NCBI RefSeq assembly: GCF_901709675.1
Contig: NC_051095.1
Coordinates: forward strand, 1,363,001-1,427,000
Length of the DNA: 64,000 nt
Source: Syngnathus acus
Taxonomy: Eukaryota > Chordata > Actinopteri > Syngnathiformes > Syngnathidae
Direction of reading: 5' to 3'
Shown: positions 22,499-35,630 of the stretch, piece by piece
How the letters are laid out: every line of letters starts with the position of its first letter
How positions within the stretch are numbered: position 1 is the first letter of the stretch
Position numbers and translations under genes: made by a program
Notes under the pieces: generated by a model
Database searches by the model: none
Told to the model about the DNA's origin: nothing
Seen by the model: the letters and a program-made list of their open reading frames with translations, nothing else

Positions 22499-22610
22499 CA
22501 CTCCAGACGCCGCCACTTGAATTGATATCAAGACCTCGCCGTCCGGCGAGTTGATAGCGACGAGACAATCGTACTTCGACTTGCTTGTCTGACGAAACTG
22601 TGGATAGCTT
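22499..22610 (-). other. Candidate exon with CUB-like sequence
   Basis: On the minus strand a pyrimidine-rich acceptor (TCTCTTTCTTAAG, AG at 22612-22611) precedes a frame reading SYPQFRQTSKSKYDCLVAIN and then SPDGEVLISIQV. The spacing YP...Y-C--I--P-GE-I-I-V is that of the first half of a CUB domain, an extracellular beta-sandwich module. Codon third positions favour C/G. No clear GT donor is seen before the stop at 22498-22496, only weak ones. No second half of a CUB domain was found nearby. Chance similarity is quite possible. Confidence 0.2.
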
Positions 22611-23933
22611 CTTAAGAAAGAGAGAGCATTAGCGCCAATGCTAATGTGACCCAAACGTTCTGTAGCTATTCGAAAGACCACCTCCAAATGTCCAATGACT
22701 TCCTCCCGGCATATCAAAGCCAGAGACGAAAGGTTTGGATCTTTCAACCAGTCTATCGAAGAAACTTGTCGATGCAGAGCCCCCTGTGACACTTTGCCCA
22801 AAGTTACAGAAACAGTTCTGACCACCAATCGAACATGCAAGCCTTCCTGAAGTCAAAAGTACAGAATAAATTCTTGAGCGAGTACTGCGTGGGTACTTGG
22901 CGCCTCCCGCATAGCCGCAACAGCTGAGCCCAGGTAGCAGGTGCGTTTTATTGCCGACGTGTACGTAGCCGTCATGGATCCAGTCCTTCGGGGGCCGTCT
23001 CCGAGCAGCTTGAGGCCTCAACGTTCAGGTTGGGTCAGATAACTCGGGGGCGGAGGCTTCATTAACCTCCCCCCGTGTTAGCGACCAGTCGTAGCGCTGA
23101 CGGCTTCCAGATGGGAACCGGGACGGTCCATGTCGGCAAGACAAAATGACAAATGGCTCCTATTAATGCCTGTTAGAATGGTCGCGTGTCGTTACGCACC
23201 AAAGTTCTTTCTCGACTGATCGAAAGCATTCAAATTGAATTCCTTCCACCTTTCTCAACCCATTCAAACATTCCGACTCCACGACACGCTTTAGCTTCTT
23301 CTGGATTGACATGGAACTATTTAGCTCAACAACCGCATCCTCCTAATTGAGAAGAGCTTTGACATCTTCCGCATTTCTTAACCTACCCATAACAACTCTT
23401 TAGCTTAATATCTCCGATTCTCCGGCTCCAGCGAGGCTTCCAACTCATGGCTGGACTGCTAATGTCGAGTGTCCGGCGGACTCCAAAGTGCATCTTCATA
23501 CCAGATGAAGTGTGTTAAGCAGATATTATTTATTCTCTGGTGTCCAGTCAATATTTATGCTGTGGTCACCGTTAGGCCCGATTTCTTCCCTTAAGGAAAT
23601 TAGCTAGTGATGCATACCGCGATGGCGGCGATGTGAACCGCCAAGCCTCCGCTGTGGCAATGAAAAGGTCTTTCGACTTGTTGAACGAGCTGATCGAGGG
23701 AGACGGAAGGTGTTTGTACAATTTATTGCTAGATCTGCTATTAAAAAAAACAAAAAACACTCTTGTCAATTGAATCACCCGGTGGATCCAGGAAAGTCGT
23801 TTTATTTGGCTTTGAATGGTGTAAATGCATTTTTTTTTATGGAGATGGCCAATTACTGTAAAATGAAGGGCAGGGATGAGCTCGTGATGATAATCTTTTT
23901 GTACGCGGCAAGTGCTTTCAATTTAGGGTGCAC
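22611..23933. other. Unique sequence, no gene seen
   Basis: The 114- and 126-codon minus-strand ORFs overlap in different frames between 22496 and 23021. Apart from the CUB-like segment neither shows a domain. An A8 run lies near 23742. Confidence 0.35.
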
Positions 23934-24052
23934 TTAACTTATTCACTACCAGCTCAGTACAAAGTTATGTTTGATCTAAATTCTCGTCAATGGCAGCCCA
24001 GCACAAAGTGATGTTTGACGTCTATTCTCGTCAATGGTAGTGAAGGAGTTAA
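23934..24052. mobile_element. Small MITE with TTAA ends (piggyBac-like)
   Basis: TTAA at 23934-23937 and 24049-24052 flank inverted ends sharing TTCACTACCA (23942-23951) and TGGTAGTGAA (24035-24044). The interior consists of two 44-bp direct units beginning CAGC(T/C)CAG at 23950 and 23994, each ending TTCTCGTCAATGG. A TTAA target is the hallmark of piggyBac elements. The family name is inferred from that alone. Confidence 0.65.
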
Positions 24053-27000
24053 AGGCTCGGAAATTTGAGGCCAATAAAGGTCCAACTATTGGATGTCATT
24101 CAAGCAGTCACGCAACATCCGGATAGAATCGTAAAAGACAACTTTGACGACATCCATTCGGTGTTTGTTGTCTATTGAGGACTTTGGCGACTATCCCGTG
24201 ACCTTTGACTTTTCGTATTGTCAACAATTCGATTGCATGCCACGGCAAGCTTGTAAATTGCAGCTATCTTATCAAAAATGTTTTCTGTTCCCGTGCCGTC
24301 GTTTTTGTGCGTGGCGTTAATTGCTGTTACGACAATGTCTTGTTTAATCGTGCGTAATACTCGCGTAAGCACTCGCTACACGCAAGATCGAGCTCAATCT
24401 TCAACTCCAGTGGGATGGATTCAAAATAATGACAGATGGTGTGTTTCTTAAGCATCACCGATGCGCTGTACGCGTTCACAGAGGTATTTTTCCCGCGTTC
24501 AGGCCAAGGAGAATCGATGGAGTCCTTGTGGGTCGTCAGCGCCACGCAGTAGCTAACCTGTGTGATGGAAATGCTAATTCAGCACCTCCTGTATGCCGTC
24601 TACCAATGCAAAAAGATATTTCATATGGTATTATTATTTTTGAAGGAATTGTCTTGTATATTTAATGTACAGCACCTTGTAAAAAAAAAAAAAAGCTTTT
24701 GGTTGTCGTCATTTGAATTTGTGATTAATCAGTTGGTCGACAGTTGACCCAAAAACTAGGTAGCTAATGATCACTGATTGCATGCTAATTCGTTGGCCTT
24801 TCTGTTACTTAAACAAATATCGCAGATGTGCTCTTTTATAGCGTTGTTTCGGAATAAATTAACCATTAGGTTTTGCTAAAATACTAAAACAATTTAAATA
24901 CATAAATATAATATAATATAAAAAATAAAAGTTCAACCAAGCGTTTTATACGTACCGGTGAGAACATTCTGGAGGCTGGATTCTTTGCCTGTCCCTTTAG
25001 AAGTAGCTCAGTACAATTGAGGGCAACCAATTAGGGATGCAGCAGGGCACTGTTGGTATTCCACGTTTGTTTCATTTGCCTCCGTTTTTGCTGTTTACTG
25101 TGCTGAGATGCAAAGTCCTTTTACAGAGAAAAGGTGTGACTTATTCGAAACTAAAGCTGCAGAGCTCCAACTGCTTTCTTTTAAAAGCCCCCCCCCCGCC
25201 GTGGTAGGGATTTCAGAGTGTGATCTTAATCTTATCTTCGGAAGGCATTTCACCTATAGGACCTCCATAAATAAGCCTCATCTCAAGTGTTGCGTTCTGG
25301 CTGCGTCTGATAAAGCATCTAGCATTGTTCTTTTTCCACCGCAAACTGATTTTTTTTTTTTCTTTTCGTAAGCAGCCTTTAATCATCTAGCAAGGTGACC
25401 TCACATTGGGTTTATCAGACTCACTCAGCACATGTGCATGCCGATACAGCCGACGCGCCGCCGACTATGCCCACGCGCCCTTTTGTGGCCTACACAAATG
25501 CAAAGAACACCTGCAGTGGTTTGTGTCGAAAACGTGGAATGGTTTTAGTTATATAACGCGCTCAGGGAACCATGCTAACACTCGCGGTGTGGTAATGTAG
25601 TTCTTCTACCGGATTGAAATTCTGCAGACAGTTCAATACAAAATCTCGTCCCCGCTTTGAAGGAAGGAGCGATGGAACATGTACGCGGTAACGCTGCTTT
25701 GCATATTTCCAGCGGTGCCCAACTTTTGTTAGGGAAGAATAATATGCGGATAGAGTTTGAATTTTTCACCTTCCTCCTGACAAATGCTTCATCACGTCGT
25801 TGATTTTCCGCTGCGTTTTATTTTTTCCGGGCGAGGAATAGATCCGGCCGCTGTGCCGGACGCGTCGTTGACATACGCGCAATCAACATTTGATTTTACT
25901 TCCAAAGCAAAAACCGCAACGCAACAGTACGGTTGGCTCATCGATAAACGAGGACGTCTCGGTGAAGATCAATCTCCAATGACCGATCGCGGCGTAATCT
26001 GCATGGTAATTACAAAACTGGGGAATTATCCTCCGCCGCATGCTAATCTCTCTCTGCGCCCCGAGTTGTTTCTACCAATGTTGGCTTTTCCGGAGCTTTC
26101 TTCAAGGGGAAGCCGGTTCTCACGCATACGGCGGGCGCATGTTGTCGATGTTTTTTAAGAGCGAGCGCGTGGGAGCCCGATCCGCCGAGATGCCGTAATT
26201 GATAGACTTTGTGGAAACGCGGATAGCTTTGCTCGTTTACGTTGGCGGCGGGGCCCCGTCAAAAGCCGCGCTTGCGTATATGTGCTCGGCAATAAACGAT
26301 GTGTGTGTTTGTGTGTGTGCAGGCGCAAATACTTTTTGACACCACGAGGTGTTCTTATTCTTCTCTCTATCACGGAAACACATTTGCATCGCAGTAAATC
26401 CCAGCGGTGGAATCAATGCGGAAATTCTCGGCATCAGCACTAACGACAGCCCGCTGCGCCGCGTCTAGCATAACAATGAGCTCGCAGTCATTTAAGCCCG
26501 GAACGGGAACCTTGTCAAATGAAAGTAGGAAGGGTCAATACCGTGGATCGACGAGTCGGCGAGGCGTGCTCTTCAAAGCGAAGCCCCTTATTTTTATGAT
26601 TGCTTTTTAGCCGCCCAGCGGGGGAGACGAGTCCGGCCGAGGCGGTCCGAGCGCTATCCTTGAATCCTAATGCTCTGCCCTTGAAAAGTCGCTTTGTTGT
26701 GCTCGGGCGGCGGGATTTCCAGACGGCTCTGTTCGGGCACGTACGATCGTTCGCAAACGCTTACCGGAGCGATACGCCGCGACAGCTCGGGGGCCGGCCT
26801 GGCGCCACGCCGACAATCGATGACAGCCTTTCAAAGTCTTCCCGCTCAATGTCTTCTAAGTTTGCCCTCATTTTGCCATCACTTAGCTCGAGCTAAAGTT
26901 AAACGGTGAAATGAACTCGCCGTCAGTCAAAAGAGCGTGTCTTTGAATGGAGACTTTCCTAAGCGTTTGTAACGAGGAACGTAAGATGGCTTACTTGGAG

Positions 27001-27229
27001 TGGATGGCGTGGATTTGCCTGCGATTGTGCGTTCAGTGTCTCCGTGTGACAACTGAAGAATGGATGAATGTAAGTGAGGGGGGGGATAAGCCAAAAAAAG
27101 CGTAGGGAGGGAACGCTTGAGCCTTCTTAACACCGGCGAGGCGGTATCAGACACAGCCAAAGCTGAATAAACTTGTTCAGATCAAATTCAAGCATAATCC
27201 TGCGGGAAAAGTCAAATGTGGCAGCGCGG
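24053..27229. other. Unique sequence, no gene seen
   Basis: Contains an A13 run at about 24680, AT-rich sequence near 24890-24930 and CpG-containing blocks (26050-26280, 26600-26850). The 124-codon ORF at 25784 has no domain. Its 3' half (25990-26060) is rich in TAAT words and looks more like an enhancer. Confidence 0.35.
25988..26060. promoter_or_regulatory. Possible conserved non-coding element
   Basis: GGCGTAATCTGCATGGTAAT, TTACAAAACTGGGGAATTAT and GCATGCTAAT lie in sequence. Dense homeodomain-type words in CpG-containing flanks are typical of developmental enhancers. This is motif evidence only. Confidence 0.2.
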
Positions 27230-28976
27230 GTGCCATAGAATACGATAGATTATAGGATACGATACAGAAACGGTACCTATTGATTCTAACGAACGACTTA
27301 AATTGTTCTTGGTATTGAATGAGTCAACTCTTAATTTGTAGAGATTGATACCAATGTTATTTGTCTATCAAAATCAGCTGAAACATTTTTAATCTTGCCA
27401 ACCAATCAGATGATGGGAAAACGCTGATGTCATTTGATGCCATTTTGAAATCGGATTTATGGCTAATATAGTTACGACTAATAATGACATAAAGAGACTG
27501 GACAAAAACGGTTTGATGGAACGCCCGATCGCATGTCGTTTGTCAATCAAAGTCGAGGCTTTATTCCCTGATTGCTCACCGCTGAATTCTTCCGAAATAG
27601 TCTTGTTGTTTAGTGGCGGTGGTGCGAAGGGGGGGGGGGGGTTGTAGGTCTCTCCCCGCACACTTTTCACATTAACTCTATTGACCCGACTAGTCGGAGG
27701 GGGTCCACACACCACAATCTGGCCAGATTGATTTGGCCGGGGAGTGAGTAAGGCCATTGATTTCATTTCTCAGGGCATTCGATTCAGGAGATCATAGCGC
27801 CTACAAAAAGATTGGCTTGCCATGGATTTCCCCACATCGGGTCAGAAAGGCTCGGATCATAAACCTTTTGTATTACTGTTTACCTCTTGGAACATTCCCA
27901 TGTTGCGGTGGCCAAGCGGTGGCCCGCGGGCCGAATTCGACCTGCCGAATCGCACATTCGGGCCCGTGACTGGATTTCATAATTATGTGGATCAAAGAGA
28001 TTTATAATGGCTTCATGAATTTATCGTGTGATGGGCCCACCTGCCTCTGTTTACACAAATGTCGTGTTGGTTGTTGAAATAAAAGGTTCCCTGATAAATT
28101 CCAATTGATTAGGATAGCGGGGGCCGAGAGCCTTGTCAAGTTCCCCGAGGCGATCGTGTCCAACTGCGTTCTCGAAGCGCCGAGACACTTTGAGGGCACG
28201 TCTTGCGCAGAAGCAGGCTCTCGGCCTTGCCTTAACTGCCAATTATGGCCCAGGCAGAGGGCTAATTAAAGTTTGATTAAGTTCACGTGCTTGCGGATAT
28301 GCAGAGTGGGCTGTTCCAAAGGGTCCCGCGCAAGATCAAACAGCCTCTGCTCAAGGCAGCCGCTGTGAAATTGAATTGTTGGCCGTTATCAACCTTGACC
28401 CTCAACACAAGGCAGCCGAGGGGAAATTCACTTCTGGCGTCCACACCGGACGAATCATTAACGAGGCCTACAAGGAATTTTACGTTGATTGGCCGGTGAC
28501 TCGGAGCGGCCCTCCCCCTTTTGGCCATGTTTTTTGTGAACATTTGCTAAGGGGGCGGCGGCTACTGGCCTTTTACTAATTCATGGCCGTAATTGCATAT
28601 TCATGCGGCACCTTTTCATGGCAAGCCGACATATGCACGGGGTTGCTCAGGCTTGTATTTTTAATAAACAAGAAGAATGTGCATGCTGGCAGTCGGGCGG
28701 AAGAGCAGAAGCGGGCCAAGGATGTCACCGGGGAGGGGGAGGGGGGGGGGTCATGGCAGGGGACTCGGAGTCATGATACAAAAAGGGCGCCAAGTGACTG
28801 TTGAGATTGAGCGGTTACACAACATTGCACCGATCCTTCATGTTCTTGAAATATGGACAAACTTTGTCCATTGGTGCAAAATATGAGCTCCTAATTTATT
28901 TTATTTTTTAAAATGCATCAAATACAAAAGATCCACTCTCCCAAAGCAACACTAAAGGCTTTGGCTGAAAGAACTA
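27230..28976. other. Mostly unique sequence, no gene seen
   Basis: Contains G runs near 27631 and 28740. The segment 27900-27975 (GGTGGCCCGCGGGCCGAATTC) resembles the conserved end of hAT-type repeats but is too degraded to bound. Confidence 0.35.
28575..28640. promoter_or_regulatory. POU/octamer-type motif cluster
   Basis: TAATTGCATATTCATG at 28590-28605 is a composite homeodomain/POU site. It sits among TACTAATTCATGG and CACCTTTTCATGG. A conserved enhancer is possible. Confidence 0.25.
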
Positions 28977-29886
28977 CCGTTTTTTTCCGTGTATAATGCG
29001 CCCCCATGTATAATACGCACCCTAAAAATGGCATGTTGATGCTGGAAAAAAGCCTGTACCCATGTATAATACGCACCCAATTTTCTTTTTTTTTTTTTTT
29101 TTTTAAGTCCCAATGATCGTCACACACGCAGGGAGGCAATGGGTCCCATTTTTATAGTCTTTGGTATGGTCTTAACTAGGCTGGATGTATTTTTTTTTTG
29201 TTGGCGTTGATTTCTCCGACTGCCCGTAAAGGCACCACCGCGATCAGATGAAAAGAGAGGAAAGTGACGTGCGGACATGTGAAAAAGGTGGCTCTGTATG
29301 GGAGAGACGTTGAAGAGGAATAAAAACACCCTTGGAAAGCAAAACTTGCCCCTCGTCGTGACTCGGAGCCGCAACAAATGTTTCGGATTTGTGTAGGGTA
29401 CATTGTGACAGCAAACGAGCAGGTGATCGGGCAAGCGTCTGATACGAGAGCATTGCGTTCGTATGGAGCGTGTTTGAAGTGAACAGCAGAGACGAAAGGA
29501 ACAAGGCAAAGTGTTGTGAAATAAAATATTACCTGTAATACGCATTTTGTTATTTGCTGATTGTATTAAACTATCACATTCATTGTCAGTCAAGAAGAGA
29601 AGAGGACTATTATCCCTTCTTTGACGAAATGACCAGAGCACAGTACAAACACACTATTGTTCTTTCGGTATTTATTCAACCCACATTCTTTCACAACATG
29701 ACAAGAAGAGAACAATACATAAATCAATACTCGTACCAGTACCATGATTTTCTTTAAAAAAAAAAAAAGAAAAAATGTTAAAAAAAAAGAACATTTAAAA
29801 AAATTTGTACCCATGTATAATGCGCACCCCAGATTTTAGGACAATAAATTAGTTAAATTTTGCGTATTATACACGGAAAAAACCCG
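28977..29886. mobile_element. 910-bp TA-flanked inverted-repeat DNA element
   Basis: The left end CCGTTTTTTCCGTGTATAAT matches the reverse complement of the right end (GCGTATTATACACGG...CCCG). TA dinucleotides flank both ends (28975-28976 and 29887-29888). CCATGTATAATRCGCACCC occurs as a direct subrepeat three times: twice near the left end (about 29003 and 29060) and once near the right (about 29812). A T run at 29083-29104 and A runs at about 29757-29800 form a second inverted pair. The 173-codon minus-strand ORF inside is not transposase-like, so the element is non-autonomous. Confidence 0.8.
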
Positions 29887-29888
29887 TA

Positions 29889-31014
29889 ATTGAGCAATTT
29901 TATTTATTTTTATGATTATTATCATCATTTTATTCCCCATCCCAAAGGGCTGTCTTGCACAGAAACTAATATTCAAGGACGGCACAAAATTACTGAACAG
30001 CAAACCAACATTAAAAGCGAGAACTCATTTATTCATTTTAAATAACAATCTGCTCAAAATTTGAATATTGTTTGGGTGCGACACTTTTCCTGCATGTCAT
30101 TTCAAAATTGCCCCCAAAACTACTCACGTTTTAGTATCGAGGAGTTTAAGATGCAGCGTGAGTGCAACTCATGTCTGCCATCTAGTGGTCAGTTGTGATA
30201 TCACAACTTAAAACTACAGTCGACCACTACGGTTCGGCATCCATGGATTCACATGCTCTCATATTTTTTTCCATTTGGCCAATAACGACGGTTCCGATTT
30301 TGAGTACGAATAAAACACTTCACCTTGGTGATGAATTCTTAGACCTGCTCTATTTCTACATTTGCCACGATGGCAATATTTCTTGTAATGAGTTTGAGAA
30401 GAACTGTTTTTTGATTAGCCCTCGGCCTTCAAGACTGATTATTTCTCTCGCTTTGTCAGTCTTGAATTAAAATTCCATTTTTTTCCCCCTTTGCTTACAC
30501 TCGTACCTCCATTCGTCACTGTCAGTCACAGCTTTAGAAACTGAAGCGCCGGGACGCATCGATCACCGCCGAATAACGTAACGATCATGTAGATGTAAAA
30601 TGACGGTCGATAAATGGAATAATAAGTGTTCCCCGTGCTCAATGAGTGTGTTCGTGTCCTTTCGCCGTCATTTGTTGACTTCTCAAACAGACGGTCGCCG
30701 GAGGCCTGCCGGGGGTCCAGGGGGGGAATGGCGTTGTTGGGGAGGTATTAGAATCTCCTCCTGAAAGCAGAACAAGCATTTGTAATGAAGTCAATAGTTG
30801 AAGTACCCAGAGATAGGCAGCATTATTAAATATGCAAATGAAGCTAATAAGGGTATCAGGCTGGCATATTTGTTAACCTCGGTGATCGTCCGCGACACTG
30901 GAGGGCCATTGAAATTGTCAACCCAAATAAATGGATGGACGTCTCATATTCTTTATAATATCGCCTACACAACAAACGGATGAATGACTGGTTTTCAAAA
31001 CAGAGACTAATTAA
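29889..31014. other. Unique sequence, no gene seen
   Basis: Contains an ATGCAAAT octamer at 30832-30839 within ATTAAATATGCAAATGAAGC. The 91-codon ORF at 30195 is unremarkable. Confidence 0.35.
30175..30188 (-). promoter_or_regulatory. CTCF-like motif, minus strand
   Basis: The reverse complement reads CCACTAGATGGCAG, which fits the CTCF core. Confidence 0.5.
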
Positions 31015-31194
31015 AACTGTTCAAATATTTAAAAAAATAAATGTAATAAAAATTGCTAGCAATATCAATCTTTTTAAGAGGGAAAACATTTTCTTGTTGA
31101 CATATGAATTCAATGTACAATTTGTCTTCGCGGGCCACATAAAATGATGTGGCGGGCTGTATCTGCCCCCCCGGGCTTTGAGTTTGACACCAGA
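31015..31194 (-). mobile_element. hAT-like MITE fragment
   Basis: The right part reads GGGCCACATAAAATGATGTGG, then GCGGGCTG...CCCGGGC and GAGTTTGACACC. This is the reverse complement of the left end of the element at 60594-60909. The inner part is diverged and the far end is missing. Confidence 0.6.
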
Positions 31195-34100
31195 TGCATG
31201 GAAAAGTGGAAGGCAGGATGTAAACGATAGAACCCATTTTGGGGGCAATGTGAGAATATAAAAGAAGCGGCCGTGGAGAAGGTGGCGGCGCTCGAGCGGC
31301 GCTCACCCCAGCTGGCGCAGTCTGCTGGGAGCAGGTAGCGTATTTGGGTCAGCACGTTGCATCATCAGCATTTTCTCCCCAGCCGCCCGAGCAAACAGAG
31401 AAGGGGCCGAGACGCTGGAGGAGAGCTGCATTATTAAGAATTCGCGCCTCTGCAGTCAACTTGTCCACAGAGCTCGGCTCGCCTACAAAACAACACGCTG
31501 TGAACCTTTGGGTCCATAATGAGGCTTTTTCGATAATTGTTGCCGGCTTAGAAATCAAGTGAGCACTCGCTATTTCGGGATAAAGCCGAACAGTCGCCAT
31601 AAGAAAAAAATACTTCAGTCAATTTATTTAGGGAGGATTTTAGAGTCATTTGAAGTAGTCCATAAAATATGACTAGGGCTAGCACCGCTATCTTTAATTG
31701 GGCACTTCCTGTGGCTAGCAGCTAGCAACTTCTCCTGTTAGCAACTTCAACCACTTCAAAAATTGATTTGAGAAGTTTTCTCGGAGAGCCTCGTCATTTA
31801 AGCGCACTCTAGGACTACTTCCACTTCTCCAGGAAAATAAAAACCTTTTCGGTTCCCAATTTAAACATGCTAATGTATCAATGATTATGCAGGGCTACTG
31901 CGTAACGCCGGAACTTTAATTGCATATTTTTTGGCATCGGGGAATGGATGCAATTAACTCAATGTGGGTGGACTTCAATCACAAAGATGCACCGTAGTGA
32001 GAAAAAGGTTGTTGGAAGATAATTACGACTGCGTGATTATTCGCCGTTTGTGTGAGTGTACATTATATTAGCTACCTTGTGTACAGTAAGCAGAATTTTA
32101 TATTTCATTATCAGATAGAAATTGTGCTGGAAACAGCATGTTTGGCTTTAAGCGTGTTTAGCACTCTGGATTTTTTTGCCCCCCTTTTATCTTCATCTCA
32201 CTGATTCCAAAGCTGCACAATATTCTTACTTCAGCAACATTTTTAGTCCAATAAATCTTTATCTGTGCATTGGATGGCTCATGTCTCCGTTTTCCATTTC
32301 AAAGAAGTTTCTTTTCGTATCGGTCGACAAAGTTGTAGGAGCCGATATTGTATCATGACGCATAAATGTAATTGTTAGCATCGTTTGGCGAGAAGGTGGA
32401 CGTGTGACCCCGACAGCCCCAGCACCTTTCATCCATGACCTCACCTTGTAACTCATCACTCTGCGCTCTATGCCGGGAGGCCCATTTTCAAACCGTGGCT
32501 CGACTGACTCCGTCAGCCTTCTTGTGTGGGATGAGGAATGGGCCGCCGTGCATCACCTTAATAGTCAAGGGTGGGACGAGCCAGGTCTCTCCCCATCGCC
32601 TAGGCTAAATGCGCGGTGGAGGCCGCAGAGAACAATTACGCGCAAACGCTGGACGTTACCATCCGTCTCCGCCTCGGTGACGGAAAGGTTCCATTTAATC
32701 TTTTTGCGCTGCACAAGCTCATGGATGCCGGTACATTCGGCCGCATGGGAGCTGGGAGTAACCTTTCAGTGGTGGAAATATTTTATATAATGATAGCTCC
32801 TCCTTTGGCATTGACAAAAAGGTAATGCGCATGAAAATCGGTTAAGAAATTAGCAAGTTAGACCTGATCATTAATGTCCACGCAGTACCTGTGATGGGAC
32901 TAATGCCCCTGCCAATATGGCCGCCATTAGGCACGGCAGTTAGACGGTTTGACGCACCGCGTGATTGCTAGCATAGCAATAAACTGTCGCTATGCTAGCT
33001 ATCGCTATGCTAGCCACCGAACCATCTTTGCCTAGCTTGAAATCTACCTGGTCTGATTTTCGACTCATTTTGCTATGCCAGATCACAAATGATAGTATTG
33101 ATGTTTTTAATTTAGACAAATGGCTCTCAATGCTATCACATAGTATAAAAAAAACCCAAAATCATTGTGTCGCTTCAATTCAGTCGTTAAGACTAGTTAT
33201 TCACAGGCATGTATTTTTTATCCTCGGTGAAGAACGAGTTGCGACGTCATCTCGTCTTCGTATACTGTGAATTATACTGCCCCCAAATGGACAGGCCGCG
33301 CTAATAAGCGTGTTGAATTATTTACACACTATTTAACGATGTTATGACTCCTTGGTTTCATTCGATAGTGTCTTATGGAGTGCTTTTTGTTCCTCATTAG
33401 AAGATCTAGAAGATAAACTTTGCATCGTCCCTCCATTCCTATTTTTCGGGAAGTCAAACTTTTTGGTTGAATTTGAAAGACTTTTTTTGTTTTAACAACA
33501 GTTGAGCACCTTCATTGAACTCAACAGTCAAGGACAGCCTCGCTCGAAGTGGAGGAGGTCCACGAAGGAGGGAGTCGTCGCGTTGTTCGTCAGTCCCCTA
33601 ATGAATCGGCCACATAATACCTGTCAGCGTGAAAAATGACCTATTTTCCCCATCATCACCATCATTCTTCATTGTTCCACTGATGTGCTGATCAGTCAAG
33701 AAAGCAAAAAGAATAATTGTTCTCAGTTTGGGGAAAAAAAAAAAAAGACCACGATTCATATTCAATCAAATGCGGCAGCAATGAGGAGAATCATTTAGCC
33801 GTATCGTACGTAATGCAAATAATTGCTGAAAACATCATTTCCTGAAGTCAAGGAAGGGCTTTGTTGGTGTTCTGTTCTTGTCCCCTTTTTTTTTTTTTAT
33901 TTATAGATAAAGTACAGTGTACCGTATGTCTGTCCAGAGATTTCAGCCCACCAGCACTTACATCGTCGGGGGAAATTAATGCATGCCAAACAGATTAGAT
34001 GTCACTCTGCTGAAAATGCAATTTTTCATCTTTACCCAACAGCAGTCTCAAAGGGGGAGGGAGGGATGGGGGGGAGGTGGCGTGTCTTTAAATACAGCAT

Positions 34101-35630
34101 AAAAAAGCGTGTTGGCGAGTGCGTCAGCAGAGTATTTGCTCGGCCAAGGAACAAACCCTGCACTTGTTTTCCCAGTCGGGAGTTTGGCCATAAAGGGGGG
34201 GGGGGGTGTTATGCTTTCACCTATAGCCTGGTTGTGATGCACGGTATGGATTGTGGGTAGCACGTATTGTCCAGACAGTTCTTCGGGGAGGCCCGGGAAA
34301 CATGGCTCAGCGTTGATAAGCCTGGCTGACACTCGGCTTTGACGGCTATTAGTCCTGCTGGCCCGTTTCGCTTTACGCTAAGCTCTCGTTGTCGCCATAC
34401 CGTGATCTACGAGCCATCCGTCAGCGTGCGTTGATTTTTTTTTTTGTATATGTTGCCCTAATCGAGGTACTCTGGAGACCCCTCTTTTGTAGAACAATAG
34501 CAATGACAAACACCAGGTGTTAGTACCTTTGGCATACATTTGCGAGCGCCAAACAATGTTGACGACGCTTTGGACCAAATAGTCAATAAAGCCTCGGCTT
34601 TGAAAGCGTATTCTTTTCTGAGCTGCTTCACAAGCCTGGGATGACTCCAAGAACTCACACAGATTTCAGTGTACGACTGTTCCGGATCATTCAACTTTCA
34701 ACGGAATATGGCAGAATTAGCAAAGCATACAAGTTTAACACCTGTTTTGGAGACAGAACAAATACTCAGCCCACTTTTGTGAAGTCCTCATTGCCGTGAC
34801 CGCCGAGCGAGCGTATTAATCAGCGGCGAGACTACATCCATCTGTCGCCCGGGCGTGGGAGCCGTGAGCCGTTGGCATCGTCCCCGCTCGTGTTGTCTCC
34901 CGCTACGTCTGCCCATTTTGACTGGCTTAGCTTTTCACGCAGGCCGCTCAGGGAGAGACAAAGTTGCAGGGATGTTGGCCTCGCCGTCAGCCTAGTGGGC
35001 TCGCCGATTAAAGGGACCGTCGACGCGGACGAGGCGCAATCGTCCACAGAGGGGTTGATTGAATTGACGTGATTGAATTTGTCATCAAAAATGAGAGCCG
35101 GTTTCACCGATTGTCCATCAATATGGCCCCACAAGATCGTACGAATAACGACTTCCACGCCCGAGGATATTATTGGATTGACACTTGGTCGTACGTGCAA
35201 ATGTTCCAGAATAACCGATTATAATCATGAGAAAAACATTTTTATTGTAAAAAGAAAATGCTAAATTTGTTCGGAAGAGGTGGTTAAAAATGGCTGACGA
35301 TTGCAAATCGGGTCAAAGGGTTTATAAAAGCCAGTTGAAAGGCCAGCGTGGGCGATTAGTTCAGCAACTTCTCTGCTCTCTATCTTTACATGAATATTTT
35401 AAAAAATTATCTTAAAATTGTTTTCTAAAAAAATAACGGAAGCAGCAGTGGATTATGAAATTCTTTAAGATAAGTACACACATACTGGCGTTATTAACTC
35501 TTTGTAATAAATTGCAATTGTTTTCATCGATTTCTTTCATTTTAATTTTTTACGTGCATCTTGGCGAAAGGCGACGCAGAATCACAGTTCACTTTTTGTG
35601 GCGTCACGATGTAGATTTATATCAACAAAA
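31195..35630. other. Unique sequence, no gene seen
   Basis: Includes a small direct repeat CGCTATGCTAGC (about 32989-33016) and a G10 run near 34197. The 122-codon minus ORF at 34832-35200 is open opposite two plus ORFs and shows no domain. Confidence 0.35.

Noticed and set aside
25784-26158. 124-codon ORF
   Set aside because: The sequence looks more like a TAAT-rich regulatory segment, and the peptide matches no family I know.
29120-29641. 173-codon minus-strand ORF inside the 910-bp element
   Set aside because: No DDE, helix-turn-helix or other transposase feature, and it depends on one strand of repeat DNA.
34832-35200. 122-codon minus-strand ORF with fairly protein-like composition
   Set aside because: The opposite strand is open over nearly the same span, and no motif or splice sites support it.
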